Below are positions 16,234 through 27,305 of a DNA stretch of 64,000 nucleotides, piece by piece. How positions within the stretch are numbered: the first letter of the stretch is position 1; the number at the start of each line of letters is the position of its first letter. The notes under the pieces were generated by a model. It saw only the letters and a program-made list of their open reading frames with translations. It searched no databases and was not told where the DNA came from. Position numbers and translations under genes: made by a program. Source of the DNA: Chryseolinea lacunae. Its GTDB lineage: Bacteria; Bacteroidota; Bacteroidia; Cytophagales; Cyclobacteriaceae. The stretch is taken from the NCBI RefSeq assembly GCF_016735595.1, contig NZ_JAERRB010000001.1:806001-870000 (forward strand), in the 5' to 3' direction.

Positions 16234-17583
16234 TCAGCGGCTCACGGCCTCGATCAATTCGGCCATGCATTGGGTCATGTATTCGCCATTGCCTTTGCCA
16301 TACCAGTTCATCAACTGGGTTTCATAATGATCCACGTCGTAGTAGCGTTCGGGTGTGACGTAGCCAATATAGCCACCGTTAAAGCTGGTCACCATGGCGC
16401 GCAGCCCATGACTGTGAGCAACCGAATCCAACGTGGCGTCAAACTGTCCGGAGAAATCGCAGGGTGTGCCCAGCATCACCAGGTCGCCAAGACGAAGCAC
16501 GGTGAGGTATTCGTCGTATTCGCCAAAGGCCGACTCAAACACACGCGGGCGAAGACACCAGTTCTTCAGCACTTTTACCTGCGGATCGCTCAGCAGCAAC
16601 GGCACGCGGTGCATGGCCAGCGCGCCACCTTTGAGCGGCGTGAGCTCGCCTTCGTGTTCCAGAAAATCGTTCGATACTTTTTCCGACATCCAGTCAACAC
16701 ATCCCTGCCCCGCTTCGGGTGCAGCACCCGAATGACTGCCCACGGCCCCCGCCATGAACATGGCGAACGTAAATTTTTTCTGCTCCAGCACATCCACCAG
16801 CTTGCCCGGATAGTCGCGCGACAGATTTAAATTATCATCGGGCAAACATGTGGCGTGCGCCGTATAGCTCAACAAGGCCAGTCGGCTGCTGTCGCTGCGA
16901 TGCACTTCAATGACGCGCAACAACGGGTCTACGGGTCCATTGTCGATGAGGCGGTTTGCCACGGCCGCCACAGGAATGAAACCCGCCTTGAGTGTAGAGG
17001 GCAACATGTTTTGTGATGCGCGTTGAATGCTGATTTTTATTTTGTCAACAATAAAATGAACGATTGAATCATTATAGGGACCATACAGCAGGGCCGTTGC
17101 ACCTTTGGCCCAGTTGCCAATGCTGTTGTGCGAATGGATGGCACCCATGTAGGTGTTGTTGAGGGTGAAGCCCACTTCGGACAATTCCTGCTCCAGCAAC
17201 AACGTGACGGTGGGGGGAACAATGAGCAGGTCGGTGCTCACAATGGCTACGCGACGCGCGCCGTTGCTCACCACCAGGGTGCGCACAAAAATGGAGTCGT
17301 GCACCGTGTCGAACAGTTTGCCACGCCGTGTGCCATAGCCGGCGGTGGCGGTGCGATGACAGGGGGTGATGCTCTCTTTGGCAAAGCCCACCGAAAAGGT
17401 AAGCGTGTCTTCCGGGCCGGTAGCCCGCAGGGTGTCGATACGGCCCTTCATGATGTTGCGCAGCGATTGACGGTCTATCGTGCGATCGACGGGCGCAATG
17501 CTAATGGCCAGAAACACAACGATCAGCCCCAAAAAAACGGCCAAGGCGAACAGTATAAAACGAAATAGCTTTTTTAGCCGCAT
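16234..17583 (-). CDS. Neutral/alkaline ceramidase-like protein, membrane-anchored
   Basis: 449 residues with an N-terminal TM anchor (about 9-30), so the body is predicted periplasmic or exposed. The N-terminal ceramidase domain is suggested by FSVGFAKESITP, GYGTRRGKLFDTVHDSIFVRTLVV and VAIVSTDLLIVPP. GAIHSHNSIGN corresponds to the zinc-binding HTHSxPGG region, and YTAHATCLP to the second His ligand. The canonical NxGDxSPN serine motif is not recognisable; FMAGAVGSHSGAAPE occupies its place. The immunoglobulin-like C-terminal domain of true ceramidases is missing. A role as an amidase on a lipid substrate is plausible but unproven. Confidence 0.72.
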   Translation of the reverse strand: MRLKKLFRFILFALAVFLGLIVVFLAISIAPVDRTIDRQSLRNIMKGRIDTLRATGPEDTLTFSVGFAKESITPCHRTATAGYGTRRGKLFDTVHDSIFVRTLVVSNGARRVAIVSTDLLIVPPTVTLLLEQELSEVGFTLNNTYMGAIHSHNSIGNWAKGATALLYGPYNDSIVHFIVDKIKISIQRASQNMLPSTLKAGFIPVAAVANRLIDNGPVDPLLRVIEVHRSDSSRLALLSYTAHATCLPDDNLNLSRDYPGKLVDVLEQKKFTFAMFMAGAVGSHSGAAPEAGQGCVDWMSEKVSNDFLEHEGELTPLKGGALAMHRVPLLLSDPQVKVLKNWCLRPRVFESAFGEYDEYLTVLRLGDLVMLGTPCDFSGQFDATLDSVAHSHGLRAMVTSFNGGYIGYVTPERYYDVDHYETQLMNWYGKGNGEYMTQCMAELIEAVSR

Positions 17584-17722
17584 AAGGCCGCAAGATAAGT
17601 TAACCCCGACGCTAATGCCTTACCGGTTATCAATAAAAGCCCACTCTAACCCCGATTCCTAATAAGTGTTAGCTAAATCATGGCCTTCTCCGTATTTTTA
17701 GCCCCTCTAAAACGACGAATGC

Positions 17723-20700
17723 ATGAGCACGCAAACGATGCAGGCAGCCTCGACCGATAAGAAACAAGCACTGGCCGGACACCAGGCCCCGGCCCCCTAT
17801 AAACCCAAACATAAAGTACGGATTGTGACGGCCGCCAGTCTTTTCGACGGGCACGACGCCGCCATCAACATCATGCGCCGGATCATTCAGGCCACGGGTG
17901 TGGAAGTGATTCATCTCGGGCACGACCGCAGCGTGGAAGAAGTGGTGAACACCGCCATCCAGGAAGATGCACAGGCCATTGCCCTCACCAGCTACCAGGG
18001 CGGCCACACAGAATATTTCAAATACATGTTCGACCTGCTCCGCGAAAAAGGAGCAAGCCACATCAAAATTTTTGGCGGTGGCGGCGGTGTGATTCTGCCC
18101 GAAGAAATAAAGGAGCTGATGGATTATGGCATAACCCGCATTTATTCTCCAGACGATGGCCGCGCCCTCGGCCTGCAAGGCATGATAAACGACCTGGTGG
18201 AACAAAGCGATTTTCCGACCGGCGAAAAATTAACAAACGAAATTGATCTGCTTCCCGCGAAAAATCCGTTGGCCATTGCCCGGTTGATTTCGGCAGCAGA
18301 AAATTTTCACGACCGCCACGAAGCCACGCTGGCCAAAGTGAAGACGCTGGCCGATGCTTCCACGGCACCGGTGCTGGGCATCACGGGCACAGGTGGTGCG
18401 GGCAAGTCGTCGATGGTAGATGAAATTGTGAGACGCTTTCTCATCGACTTCAAAGACAAAACCATCGGCCTCATCTCTGTCGATCCATCCAAACGGAAAA
18501 CCGGTGGGGCGTTGCTGGGCGATCGCATCCGCATGAATGCCATCAACCATCCGCGTGTGTTCATGCGCTCGCTGGCCACGCGCCAGAGCAACCTCGCGCT
18601 CTCGGTCTATGTGCGCGAAGCCATCCAGATCCTGAAAGCTGCAAACTACGACCTCATCATTCTCGAAACTTCCGGCATCGGCCAAAGCGATACGGAAATC
18701 CTCGACCACAGCAACGTGTCGTTGTATGTGATGACACCCGAGTATGGCGCTGCCACCCAGCTTGAAAAAATAGACATGCTGGATTTTGCCGACATCATTG
18801 CCCTGAACAAGTTCGACAAACGCGGCGCCCTCGACGCGTTGCGCGATGTCAAAAAACAATATCAACGCAACCACCAGCTGTGGGATAAAAAAGCGGAAGA
18901 CATGCCCGTGTTTGGCACCATCGCGTCGCAGTTCAACGACCCCGGCACCAACCAGCTCTATAAGCATGTGATGGACAAGATCGTGGAGAAGACCGGCTCG
19001 GCGTTGGCGTCGGCGTTCGAGATCACACGCGAAATGTCGGAGAAGATTTTTGTGATTCCGCCCAGCCGCACACGCTACATGAGCGAGATCGCCGAAGGTA
19101 ACCGCGCCTACGATGCCTGGGTGAACGCGCAGGCCGAAGTGGCCGAGAAATATTATGCCATCCAAAAAACACGCGAAACAATCGGCAAGGAACACGACGA
19201 TGTTCAGAAGGTGTTGCTTGCCGAAGCCGACCGCCTCAAGCTGAACCTCGATCCACGCAACCTGAAGTTGCTGGAAGCGTGGCCCGAGAAGGTGAAGCAA
19301 TACAAAGCACCGGAATTCACATTCAATGTGCGCGACAAAGTGATCGCCATTCAAACCCATAGCGAATCGCTGTCGCACACACAGATTCCCAAAGTATCAC
19401 TCCCCCGCTACACCTCGTGGGGCGATTTGCTGCGGTGGAACCTGCAGGAAAATGTGCCGGGAGAATTTCCCTACACCGCGGGCATCTATCCGTTCAAACG
19501 CGAAGGCGAAGATCCCACGCGCATGTTTGCGGGCGAAGGCGGACCCGAGCGCACCAACCGTCGCTTCCACTATGTGAGCCAGACCATGCCAGCCAAGCGT
19601 CTCTCTACCGCCTTCGATTCGGTGACGCTCTATGGCAACGACCCCGACTATCGCCCCGACATCTATGGCAAAATCGGCAACTCGGGTGTGAGCATCTGCT
19701 GCCTCGACGATGCCAAAAAACTTTATAGCGGTTTTGATCTCGCCGATCCCAAGACCTCGGTGTCCATGACCATCAACGGCCCCGCGCCCATGTTGCTGGC
19801 CTACTTCATGAACGCCGCCATCGACCAGCAATGCGAGCGCTACATCCGCGCCAACAATCTTGAAGCGGATGTCAACGCAAAAATTGCCGCTCTCTACAAA
19901 GGGCGCGAAGCACAACGGCCGGCCTATCAGGGCCCGCTGCCCAAAGGAAACGACGGCCTTGGCCTCATGCTGCTGGGTGTGACCGGCGACCAGGTGCTGC
20001 CCGCCGACGTGTATGAAACCATTAAAGCCTCCACCCTCACCCAGGTGCGCGGCACGGTGCAAGCCGACATTCTGAAAGAAGACCAGGCACAAAACACCTG
20101 CATCTTCTCTACCGAGTTTGCGTTGCGCCTCATGGGCGATGTGCAGCAATATTTCATCGACCACAACGTGCGCAATTTCTATTCGGTGTCCATCTCCGGC
20201 TATCACATTGCGGAAGCGGGTGCCAATCCCATCACACAACTGGCATTCACGCTGGCCAATGGTTTCACTTACGTGGAATATTACCTGAGCCGCGGCATGG
20301 ACATCAACGAGTTCGCCCCCAACCTTTCGTTCTTCTTCAGCAACGGCATTGATCCTGAATATGCGGTGATCGGTCGCGTGGCCCGGCGCATCTGGGCCAA
20401 GGCCATGAAGAACAAATACGGTGCAAACGCGCGGGCCCAAATGTTGAAGTATCACATTCAAACATCAGGTCGCTCACTCCACGCACAGGAGATCGACTTC
20501 AACGACATCCGCACCACCCTGCAGGCGTTGTATGCCTTGTATGACAACTGCAATTCGCTACACACCAACGCCTACGACGAAGCCATCACCACACCCACCG
20601 AAGAATCGGTGCGCCGGGCCATGGCCATTCAGCTCATCATCAACAAAGAGTTGGGTCTTGCGAAAAACGAAAACCCGTTGCAGGGTTCGTTCATCATCGA

Positions 20701-21148
20701 AGAGTTGACCGACCTGGTGGAAGACGCTGTACTGGCGGAGTTCGATCGCATCACCGAACGCGGTGGTGTGCTGGGCGCTATGGAAACCATGTATCAGCGC
20801 GGCAAGATCCAGGAAGAGAGTTTGTATTATGAAACGCTGAAACACACGGGCGAATATCCCATCATCGGTGTGAACACGTTTCTGAGCTCGAAAGGATCGC
20901 CCACGGTCATTCCGCAGGAAGTGATTCGCGCCACCCCCGAAGAAAAAGAATACCAGATCAACATGCTGCGCAACCTCCACGGTTTTCAAAACGATGGTGG
21001 CAGCGAAACACTTCGCGTGGTGCAGGAAACGGCCATTCAAAACCGGAATATATTCGAAGCGTTGATGGAAGCCGGAAAAACGTGTAGCCTCGGCCAAATA
21101 ACAAAAGCGTTGTTTGAAGTGGGCGGCCAATACCGGCGCAACATGTAA
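17723..21148 (+). CDS. icmF: Fused isobutyryl-CoA mutase IcmF (B12-dependent mutase with G-protein chaperone)
   Basis: 1141 residues with all three fused parts. The cobalamin-binding domain is about 30-155, with [14 protein letters not shown] and ligand His44. The MeaB-like GTPase carries P-loop GTGGAGKSS near 221-229, then [20 protein letters not shown] and NKFD. The acyl-CoA mutase barrel is about 560-1141, including [20 protein letters not shown] and [10 protein letters not shown]. IcmF interconverts isobutyryl-CoA and n-butyryl-CoA (some members act on pivalyl- or isovaleryl-CoA) using adenosylcobalamin, and the G domain loads and protects the cofactor. Length agrees with known IcmF (about 1090-1140). 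The gene stands alone, and I see no B12 riboswitch in its short upstream region. Confidence 0.95.
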   Translation: MSTQTMQAASTDKKQALAGHQAPAPYKPKHKVRIVTAASLFDGHDAAINIMRRIIQATGVEVIHLGHDRSVEEVVNTAIQEDAQAIALTSYQGGHTEYFKYMFDLLREKGASHIKIFGGGGGVILPEEIKELMDYGITRIYSPDDGRALGLQGMINDLVEQSDFPTGEKLTNEIDLLPAKNPLAIARLISAAENFHDRHEATLAKVKTLADASTAPVLGITGTGGAGKSSMVDEIVRRFLIDFKDKTIGLISVDPSKRKTGGALLGDRIRMNAINHPRVFMRSLATRQSNLALSVYVREAIQILKAANYDLIILETSGIGQSDTEILDHSNVSLYVMTPEYGAATQLEKIDMLDFADIIALNKFDKRGALDALRDVKKQYQRNHQLWDKKAEDMPVFGTIASQFNDPGTNQLYKHVMDKIVEKTGSALASAFEITREMSEKIFVIPPSRTRYMSEIAEGNRAYDAWVNAQAEVAEKYYAIQKTRETIGKEHDDVQKVLLAEADRLKLNLDPRNLKLLEAWPEKVKQYKAPEFTFNVRDKVIAIQTHSESLSHTQIPKVSLPRYTSWGDLLRWNLQENVPGEFPYTAGIYPFKREGEDPTRMFAGEGGPERTNRRFHYVSQTMPAKRLSTAFDSVTLYGNDPDYRPDIYGKIGNSGVSICCLDDAKKLYSGFDLADPKTSVSMTINGPAPMLLAYFMNAAIDQQCERYIRANNLEADVNAKIAALYKGREAQRPAYQGPLPKGNDGLGLMLLGVTGDQVLPADVYETIKASTLTQVRGTVQADILKEDQAQNTCIFSTEFALRLMGDVQQYFIDHNVRNFYSVSISGYHIAEAGANPITQLAFTLANGFTYVEYYLSRGMDINEFAPNLSFFFSNGIDPEYAVIGRVARRIWAKAMKNKYGANARAQMLKYHIQTSGRSLHAQEIDFNDIRTTLQALYALYDNCNSLHTNAYDEAITTPTEESVRRAMAIQLIINKELGLAKNENPLQGSFIIEELTDLVEDAVLAEFDRITERGGVLGAMETMYQRGKIQEESLYYETLKHTGEYPIIGVNTFLSSKGSPTVIPQEVIRATPEEKEYQINMLRNLHGFQNDGGSETLRVVQETAIQNRNIFEALMEAGKTCSLGQITKALFEVGGQYRRNM

Positions 21149-21203
21149 GCTAGTGCACGGGCAGAAATGCCGGATGCCACGCACATCGTTGTGCAGATAT
21201 TTG

Positions 21204-21211
21204 TATCTTAG
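21204..21211 (+). promoter_or_regulatory. Probable -7 box TATCTTAG for the TPR histidine kinase
   Basis: TAnnTTnG match with one difference (A for T). Only five bases separate it from the ATG at 21217, another candidate leaderless start. Confidence 0.42.
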
Positions 21212-21216
21212 TTGGT

Positions 21217-23331
21217 ATGCACCGCCTACTGTTTCTGCTTGCTTTTGTTTTTGGCATTTGCATGTTTGCACACGGGCAGGTCACGCCCGCACAGGCCGAC
21301 AGCCTGGAAGCCATCTTAAAAAAGCCGGCCGGCAACATCGAACGCGCCGTCATTCTAAACAAGCTCGCCACCTACTACTGGCAAACCAATCCGAAACAAA
21401 GTCTTGCGCTCATCAAGACCGGGCTCGCACTGCCGCTGCCCGACTCGCTTCAACGCGATCTGCACGAAACCATGGCCGTGGCGTATGCCATTCTCGCGAT
21501 AACCGATTCATCGTTTCTCCACTATCACCAGGCACTCGACCTCTCGTGGGTGCTACACGACACGGTGCGCATTGTGCGAACCAATACCAATCTGGCAAAC
21601 ACCTATTGGGTGCAGGGCCAGGTGGAAACTTCGCTCGCCACACTCCTCGAAACCATCGCGCTCTTCGACAGCAAAAAACTGAAACCACAACAGAAGGCCG
21701 GCACCTATGGCACACTCGGTGTGGTCTATTCGCTGCTGGCCAATCACGACCTCGCCCTGCACTACGACTCCCTTGCCATCGACATGCTGATCGATGTGCC
21801 GTCGCGGCGCACAACGTTGAACACCATCAAATCAAACATGGCAAACCACCTTATCGACGCGGGCAAACCAGAAAAGGCTGAAGTGGTGCTAAAAGAAGTG
21901 ATTGTTCTTGAGAAAGAACTTGGACGGGCGTTGATCCTCGGCAACAGTTATGTCACGTATTCATTGCTGATGGGCAAACTCAACCGGATCGACGAAGCCT
22001 ACGAGTCTCTGAGTGAGGCGCTGGCTATATTTCAAAAGGGCAACTTTGCGCGCGAAGAAGCACAGGCCTTGTCGGAACTGTCGGGCATTGAGTTCAAGCG
22101 CAAACATTTTGAATCGGCCGAGCAACTCGCGCAAAAGGGACTGAAGCAAAGCGAAGACGTGAAAGACTGGACAGGTCAAAAAAATGCCACGTTCACACTC
22201 ATGCAGGTGGCGCTTGTGAAACAAAAATTTGATGACGCGGCGCGCTACGAACTGAAATACCGCGTAGCCAGCGACTCGGTGGTGAAGGGCAAGAACGTGG
22301 AAGCCACCACCGCCATGCGCATCAAGTTCGACACACAACAAAAAGAAAAAGAAAACGAAATTCTGAAACGCGATCAGCTCATCAACGAAAGCAAACTGCG
22401 AACCCGAAACGCGTTGCTGATCATGGGTGCTGCCATCGTGGTGCTGCTGGGCACACTGTTGTTTATTTCGATGCGCCTGCGAAACAAAATAAAAAAAGTG
22501 AACCTGGCCCTTAAGCGACGAAACCTGGAAATTGAACGGAAGAATATGGAGATCAGCAAGCAGAATAACGTGCTGGAACATACGCTGCGTGAACTCAACG
22601 AAACACAACTGCAACTGATCCACTCCGAAAAAATGGCATCGCTGGGACAGTTCACGGCCGGCATCGCCCACGAAATCAACAACCCCCTAAACTTCATCAT
22701 GGGCGGGCTGCAGGGCATAACCCACACGTTGAAAAATGCAGACAGCGTTCCGCACACGGAATTGAGCCAGGATCTGGGCGACCTGATTGCGCCACTGGAA
22801 AAAGGCGCCTTTCGTGTAAAGAAAATTGTAGACAGCATGCTGGCCATCACACGCCATTCGCTGAACGACATTTCATCGTGCGACCTCGCCGAAAACATGA
22901 AGCTGGCCCTGATGCTGGTGAGCACCATGCCCGAAATGAAAAACATCACCATCAACATGGCCACAGAAAACGCGCCCGTGGTGGAGTGTAACGCGGGCGA
23001 AATAAACCAGGTGTTCATCAATCTGCTCACCAACGCCGTGCACGCCACGCAAGGTGCCGGCATGATCGGCATCATCTTCCTCCTCGATCATCATGGACAT
23101 GCCGTTGTGAAGGTGAAGGACAATGGGAAGGGTATACGCCCTGAAGATCTTCCAAAAATTTACGATCCTTTCTTCACTACAAAACCTGCGGGCCAAGGCA
23201 CCGGCCTCGGCTTGTCTATCTGCCGCAAGATCATTGAGCGACATTCCGGCACGATGAAAATTGAAAGCACGTTTTCGGTGGGCACAACGGTCACGATAAC
23301 CCTACCGGTTGTGCAGCACCAGTTGATGTGA
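21217..23331 (+). CDS. TPR-domain sensor histidine kinase
   Basis: 704 residues. A signal peptide (1-21, ending FAHGQ) precedes a periplasmic region of tetratricopeptide-like repeats (about 30-380). One TM helix lies at about 395-418 (ALLIMGAAIVVLLGTLLFIS), followed by a coiled coil (about 420-465). The HisKA-type dimerisation helix contains GIAHEINNPLNF, phosphoacceptor His near 485. The HATPase domain has INLLTNAVHATQ (N box), KVKDNGKGIRPED (G1), FFTTKPAGQGTGLGLSI (F/G2) and VGTTVTITLP. This HEINNPL type phosphorylates a separate receiver protein; none is adjacent. The stimulus is unknown, and TPRs suggest a protein partner outside the inner membrane. Confidence 0.94.
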   Translation: MHRLLFLLAFVFGICMFAHGQVTPAQADSLEAILKKPAGNIERAVILNKLATYYWQTNPKQSLALIKTGLALPLPDSLQRDLHETMAVAYAILAITDSSFLHYHQALDLSWVLHDTVRIVRTNTNLANTYWVQGQVETSLATLLETIALFDSKKLKPQQKAGTYGTLGVVYSLLANHDLALHYDSLAIDMLIDVPSRRTTLNTIKSNMANHLIDAGKPEKAEVVLKEVIVLEKELGRALILGNSYVTYSLLMGKLNRIDEAYESLSEALAIFQKGNFAREEAQALSELSGIEFKRKHFESAEQLAQKGLKQSEDVKDWTGQKNATFTLMQVALVKQKFDDAARYELKYRVASDSVVKGKNVEATTAMRIKFDTQQKEKENEILKRDQLINESKLRTRNALLIMGAAIVVLLGTLLFISMRLRNKIKKVNLALKRRNLEIERKNMEISKQNNVLEHTLRELNETQLQLIHSEKMASLGQFTAGIAHEINNPLNFIMGGLQGITHTLKNADSVPHTELSQDLGDLIAPLEKGAFRVKKIVDSMLAITRHSLNDISSCDLAENMKLALMLVSTMPEMKNITINMATENAPVVECNAGEINQVFINLLTNAVHATQGAGMIGIIFLLDHHGHAVVKVKDNGKGIRPEDLPKIYDPFFTTKPAGQGTGLGLSICRKIIERHSGTMKIESTFSVGTTVTITLPVVQHQLM

Positions 23332-23349
23332 TCCGTACTGTCGGGAATG

Positions 23350-24186
23350 TTATGCTTTTTTATTCATGGCATAGGTCCAGATCGCGCAGTCGACGCGATT
23401 CACCACATCTTCGGCCACGCTTCCGCTTAGCAGATGATTGAGACCATGGCGGCCGTGGGTTCCCATAGCAATGATGTTTCCGTTGATGCTGTGGGTGAAG
23501 TTGATGATGCCGGCGGCTTCGCTCTTGTCGTTGTAGACGTGCAACGTAAAATCTTTCAGCATGTGGTGAGTGGCAAAGGCCTGCAGGCGGTCCTGCGTCA
23601 CGGCATCGCTCACAAAATGATCGGGCGTATTGATGCGAACCACGTGAAGGCGGGCGCCTAAAAAATGTTGCAGGGCTTTCACATGCAGCACCAGATCTTC
23701 CTGGCCCTCTTCCAGCGCATTCGGAAACACGATGTCGCGCATCGTGGCGAGCACCTCGTGCTTTTTCACCGCCACCACCGGACAGGGTGAGTCGCGCACA
23801 ATTTTTTCGGCGTGGGTACCCACCAAAAACGCGGTGATGCCGTGCGCGCCTTTTGTGCCCAGCACCACCAGGTCGATGTGTTCCGTTCTGATATAATCTT
23901 GAATGACGCCAAACACGGGACCAAAATCAGTCTTGGTCACAAACCGGTTGTTGCCATGTTTCGAGAGGAGTTCCGCAAAATAATTTTCCGACTGATCCTG
24001 CAATTCGGTGAGCAGTGCGGCGTCGAAGGTGAGCGAGGGGGTCACAAGGGTGTCGTGCATGAGGGGCGGTTCCACCACGTGCAGCAAGTGCACCTGACCA
24101 CCCGAACGTTGCTTCAGTTCCAGCGCCAGTGCAACGGCGGGGTGTGTTTGCTCCGAAAAATCGCAGGGCACGAGTATCTTTTGCAT
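23350..24186 (-). CDS. Tandem universal stress protein (UspA family)
   Basis: 278 residues with two Usp domains, about 1-142 and 150-278. Domain 1 starts ILVPCDFSEQTHPAV. Both domains keep the nucleotide-binding G-2x-G-9x-G(S/T) pattern: GTKGAHGITAFLVGTHAEK in the first and GTHGRHGLNHLLSGSVAED in the second. Binding of ATP or a related nucleotide is therefore likely. Two-domain UspA proteins are common in Bacteroidota and are linked to stress survival. The ATG at 24186 is preferred over an in-frame GTG two codons upstream, because it gives the standard MQKILVP start. Confidence 0.92.
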   Translation of the reverse strand: MQKILVPCDFSEQTHPAVALALELKQRSGGQVHLLHVVEPPLMHDTLVTPSLTFDAALLTELQDQSENYFAELLSKHGNNRFVTKTDFGPVFGVIQDYIRTEHIDLVVLGTKGAHGITAFLVGTHAEKIVRDSPCPVVAVKKHEVLATMRDIVFPNALEEGQEDLVLHVKALQHFLGARLHVVRINTPDHFVSDAVTQDRLQAFATHHMLKDFTLHVYNDKSEAAGIINFTHSINGNIIAMGTHGRHGLNHLLSGSVAEDVVNRVDCAIWTYAMNKKA

Positions 24187-24279
24187 AGCCACGGGTTTAA
24201 ACGTCTATCCCAAACCTTCCTTTCCGAAGATACGGCATCACGTGGGAATAGAAAAAAAAAATCGCGCGAAAGAAGAACG

Positions 24280-25131
24280 CTACTCGCTGCCGTAGCAGTA
24301 TTGTTTCAGGTATTGCCCGGCATCGTCGAGACCGGCGGCAAACGCTTTGGAAAGACACCGGCAACCGTCTTTCACATTGTCTTTTTCCACCAGCGCAATG
24401 CCCCGGTAGAACAACAGGGTGTTGTTTGACGGTTCCTGTTTCAGGCCTTTGTCGATGTAGAACAAGGCGGCGTCATATTGCTCTTCGTCGAGACACAACG
24501 AGCCGGCGTAGAGGTAGGTTTGAACAATTTCAGGATTGGATGCAATCACCTCGTCGAACGTGGCCAGTGCGCTGTCGATGTTGTGTTCATAGAAATAGCA
24601 AAGGCCCAGATACGACTTCAGCTCGGGTCCCGGCTGGTAGGCCATCAGTTGGCGGATGTCGCGCCGGGCATCGTCATAGCGTTCTGCTTCCATCAGCACC
24701 GACGCACGCCAGCGCAACAGGTCTGTGTTGGCCGGGTTGGCCGCGAGGAAGGCATTGAGATCTTCGAGTTGGGCTTCGGTGTTGCCCAGGCCCTGGTTGA
24801 TGTATGTGCGCAGGAGCTTCGCCTGATCGTCGGGAAATTTTTCGAGGTATTGATTCACATCCTTCAGCGCTTCGGCATAATGCTCCAGGCCATAGTGTGA
24901 AAAGGCGCGTTTGTAATACACCTTGTAGTCGTCGGGCGATTTGAATTTCGAAGCCTGCACAATCTTGTCATACAGCGCCAGTGCGCCGGCATAGTCCTCC
25001 TTGCCCATCAGGGTGTCGGCTTGTGCCTCGAGGACTGCGGGATCGGATTTGGATTGGGCGGCTACAAAAAAAGAACTCATCACCAGTGCGGCGATGAGTC
25101 CTGAAGAATATACACGAAAGTTCATTGGCAT
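24280..25131 (-). CDS. Secreted tetratricopeptide-repeat protein
   Basis: 283 residues. The signal peptide is about 1-25 (AALVMSSFFVAAQ). At least six TPR units fill the rest: DTLMGKEDYAGALALYDKIV, YKRAFSHYGLEHYAEALKDV, LRWRASVLMEAERYDDARRDI, YLGLCYFYEHNIDSALATFDEV, YLYAGSLCLDEEQYDAALFYI and LLFYRGIALVEKDNVKDGCRCL. The last unit carries the CRCLSKAF ending seen in many Bacteroidota TPR proteins. It probably scaffolds periplasmic protein contacts. It begins 9 bases after the typA stop and shares that operon. The alternative ATG two codons in (25125) is equally good. Confidence 0.9.
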   Translation of the reverse strand: MPMNFRVYSSGLIAALVMSSFFVAAQSKSDPAVLEAQADTLMGKEDYAGALALYDKIVQASKFKSPDDYKVYYKRAFSHYGLEHYAEALKDVNQYLEKFPDDQAKLLRTYINQGLGNTEAQLEDLNAFLAANPANTDLLRWRASVLMEAERYDDARRDIRQLMAYQPGPELKSYLGLCYFYEHNIDSALATFDEVIASNPEIVQTYLYAGSLCLDEEQYDAALFYIDKGLKQEPSNNTLLFYRGIALVEKDNVKDGCRCLSKAFAAGLDDAGQYLKQYCYGSE

Positions 25132-25140
25132 TTCGCCAGC

Positions 25141-26946
25141 TTATTTACTGTTTCGCTTACGATCGGTTTCGTTGAGATAAATCTTCCGGAGGCGGATCGA
25201 TTTCGGTGTCACTTCCACATACTCGTCGGATTGGATGTATTCCAATGCTTCTTCGAGCGAGAAGATGATAGGAGGTGCGATACGCATTTTTTCGTCGGCA
25301 CCCGAAGCACGCATGTTGGTGAGCTTTTTGGTTTTCGTTACGTTGATCACCAGGTCACCGCTGCGGCTGTGTTCGCCAATTACTTGTCCTTCGTATACGG
25401 CCTCGCCTTCGTTGATGAAGAACTTGCCGCGGTCTTGCAGGTTGTGCAAGCTGTAGGCAATAGCTTCGCCTTGTTCCATCACGATGAGCGAACCGTTGAT
25501 ACGTCCGGGGATTTCGCCGCGGTACGGTTGGTATTCTTTGTAGCGGTGGGTCACGATGGCCTCACCTGCCGTTACGTTCAACAAATAGTTACGCAAGCCG
25601 ATGATACCGCGTGAAGGGATCATGAACTTCAGGATCATGCGATCGCCTTTCGGTTCCATGTTCAACATTTCGCCTTTGCGCTGCGACACGGTTTCGATGG
25701 CTTTGCCAGCGTCGGTTTCAGGAAGGTCGATCGTCAACTCTTCCATAGGCTCGGATTTCGCGCCGTCAATTTCTTTGAAGATTACCTGAGGCTGTCCGAT
25801 CTGCAACTCATAGCCTTCGCGGCGCATGGTTTCGATCAGCACCGACAAGTGAAGAACACCACGGCCAAACACCATGAAGCTATCGGCCGAACCGGTTTCG
25901 CCTACGCGCAACGCGAGGTTCTTCTCCAATTCTTTTTCGAGACGTTCTTTGATGTGGCGCGAAGTCACAAACTTACCTTCTTTACCATAGAAAGGTGAGT
26001 TGTTGATGGTGAACAACATGCTCATGGTAGGCTCGTCGATAGTGATCGACTTCATGCCTTCGGGCTTTTCGATGTCGGCCACAGTGTCGCCGATGTCGAA
26101 GCCTTCCAGACCCACCAGGGCACAGATTTCTCCGGCCTTCACTTCGTCAACTTTCAGTTTGTCGAAGCCTTCGAACACGTAAAGATCTTTGATGCGGGCT
26201 TTCACCACAGCGCGGGTTTCGCGTTTCACCAGGGCAATTTGCTGACCGGTTTTGATGGAGCCTCTGTGCACACGGCCAATGGCCACACGGCCGATGTAGG
26301 CCGAGTATTCGAGGGAAGTGATCAGCATTTGCGTTGATCCTTCTTCCACTTTCGGTGCAGGAATATATTGGATGATGCCGTCCAGCAAAGGGGTGATGCT
26401 ATCGGTTGGAACTTTCCAATCCGTGCTCATCCAGCCTTGTTTGGCCGAACCGTAGAACGTGGGGAAATCCAGCTGTTCTTCGGTTCCGTCGAGTTGGAAC
26501 ATGAGTTCGAAAACCTGCTCATGCACTTCGTCGGGCGTACAGTTCTTTTTGTCTACTTTATTAACAACCACGATTGGCTTCAGACCCAGTTGCAGGGCTT
26601 TTTGAAGCACAAAGCGAGTTTGGGGCATCGGGCCTTCAAAGGCATCGACCAGCAAAAGACAGCCGTCGGCCATGTTCAGCACGCGTTCCACTTCACCACC
26701 AAAGTCGCTGTGACCAGGGGTGTCGATTACGTTGATCTTATAGTCTTTGTATCGAACCGATACGTTCTTTGCCAAAATGGTGATGCCGCGCTCGCGTTCC
26801 AGGTCATTGCTGTCCATGATCAGCTCACCGGGCGTTTCGTGGTCTTTGAAAAGCTTGCCGGCCATGAGCAATTTGTCCACCAGGGTAGTTTTACCGTGAT
26901 CGACGTGGGCAATGATAGCGATGTTCCTGATCTTGTTAACCTCCAT
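25141..26946 (-). CDS. typA: Ribosome-associated GTPase TypA/BipA
   Basis: 601 residues, the usual length. G1 is [10 protein letters not shown] (13-22), G2 RERGITI, G3 [12 protein letters not shown] and G4 NKVDKK. Translation-factor domain II is followed by the EF-G-like domains III and V and the BipA-specific C-terminal domain ([43 protein letters not shown]-like MRIAPP). TypA assists 50S subunit assembly and growth at low temperature or stress. A perfect -7 box (TATCTTTG) lies 39 bases upstream of the ATG, and the downstream TPR gene is cotranscribed. Confidence 0.97.
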   Translation of the reverse strand: MEVNKIRNIAIIAHVDHGKTTLVDKLLMAGKLFKDHETPGELIMDSNDLERERGITILAKNVSVRYKDYKINVIDTPGHSDFGGEVERVLNMADGCLLLVDAFEGPMPQTRFVLQKALQLGLKPIVVVNKVDKKNCTPDEVHEQVFELMFQLDGTEEQLDFPTFYGSAKQGWMSTDWKVPTDSITPLLDGIIQYIPAPKVEEGSTQMLITSLEYSAYIGRVAIGRVHRGSIKTGQQIALVKRETRAVVKARIKDLYVFEGFDKLKVDEVKAGEICALVGLEGFDIGDTVADIEKPEGMKSITIDEPTMSMLFTINNSPFYGKEGKFVTSRHIKERLEKELEKNLALRVGETGSADSFMVFGRGVLHLSVLIETMRREGYELQIGQPQVIFKEIDGAKSEPMEELTIDLPETDAGKAIETVSQRKGEMLNMEPKGDRMILKFMIPSRGIIGLRNYLLNVTAGEAIVTHRYKEYQPYRGEIPGRINGSLIVMEQGEAIAYSLHNLQDRGKFFINEGEAVYEGQVIGEHSRSGDLVINVTKTKKLTNMRASGADEKMRIAPPIIFSLEEALEYIQSDEYVEVTPKSIRLRKIYLNETDRKRNSK

Positions 26947-27305
26947 AATAACTCGAAATCCTCTTTATTTTTGTCAATTGAGCCGCAAAGATATGACTTT
27001 TAATCGGGTATTGGTTATCGCATTGTAAAGGTTTCTGAAGGAGGATGTTATTGAAGGACAACAAACGTGTGATTTCCACCGGCAACAGCATGAACAGTGT
27101 TCATTGAACGCCCTAAACCAGCGTTTTTGCTGTGTTTCTGATAAATCCCGTTAATTTCTTTTGTGGAGGGATGTGATGCTTATTTTCGGACCCGGAGCAG
27201 TGTTTTCCACCGTGGGCTTCATTTGGAGCCCGATTTTCAGCCAATGTGGCCATTCGGAAGCTTTTTGATGCTTCCACACCTGCCGATGGGATGGGGCCTC
27301 ATTTT
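26947..27305. other. Intergenic region (359 bp), typA promoter side
   Basis: Bases 26947-27000 hold the typA leader and -7 box. From 27001 to 27305 I see no credible gene: the short open frames lack coding character. There is no clear hairpin terminator for the Uma2 gene, which ends at 27306. It looks like plain spacer, possibly with decayed coding sequence. Confidence 0.5.
26986..26993 (-). promoter_or_regulatory. -7 promoter box TATCTTTG for typA
   Basis: Exact TAnnTTTG match on the minus strand, 39 bases before the typA ATG. The leader is AT-rich with an AGAGGA-type purine stretch about 13 bases before the start. Confidence 0.6.

Noticed and set aside
18230-20461. Two long antisense frames inside icmF (382 and 354 codons)
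   Set aside because: icmF is unbroken with three recognisable domains; these frames are its complement.
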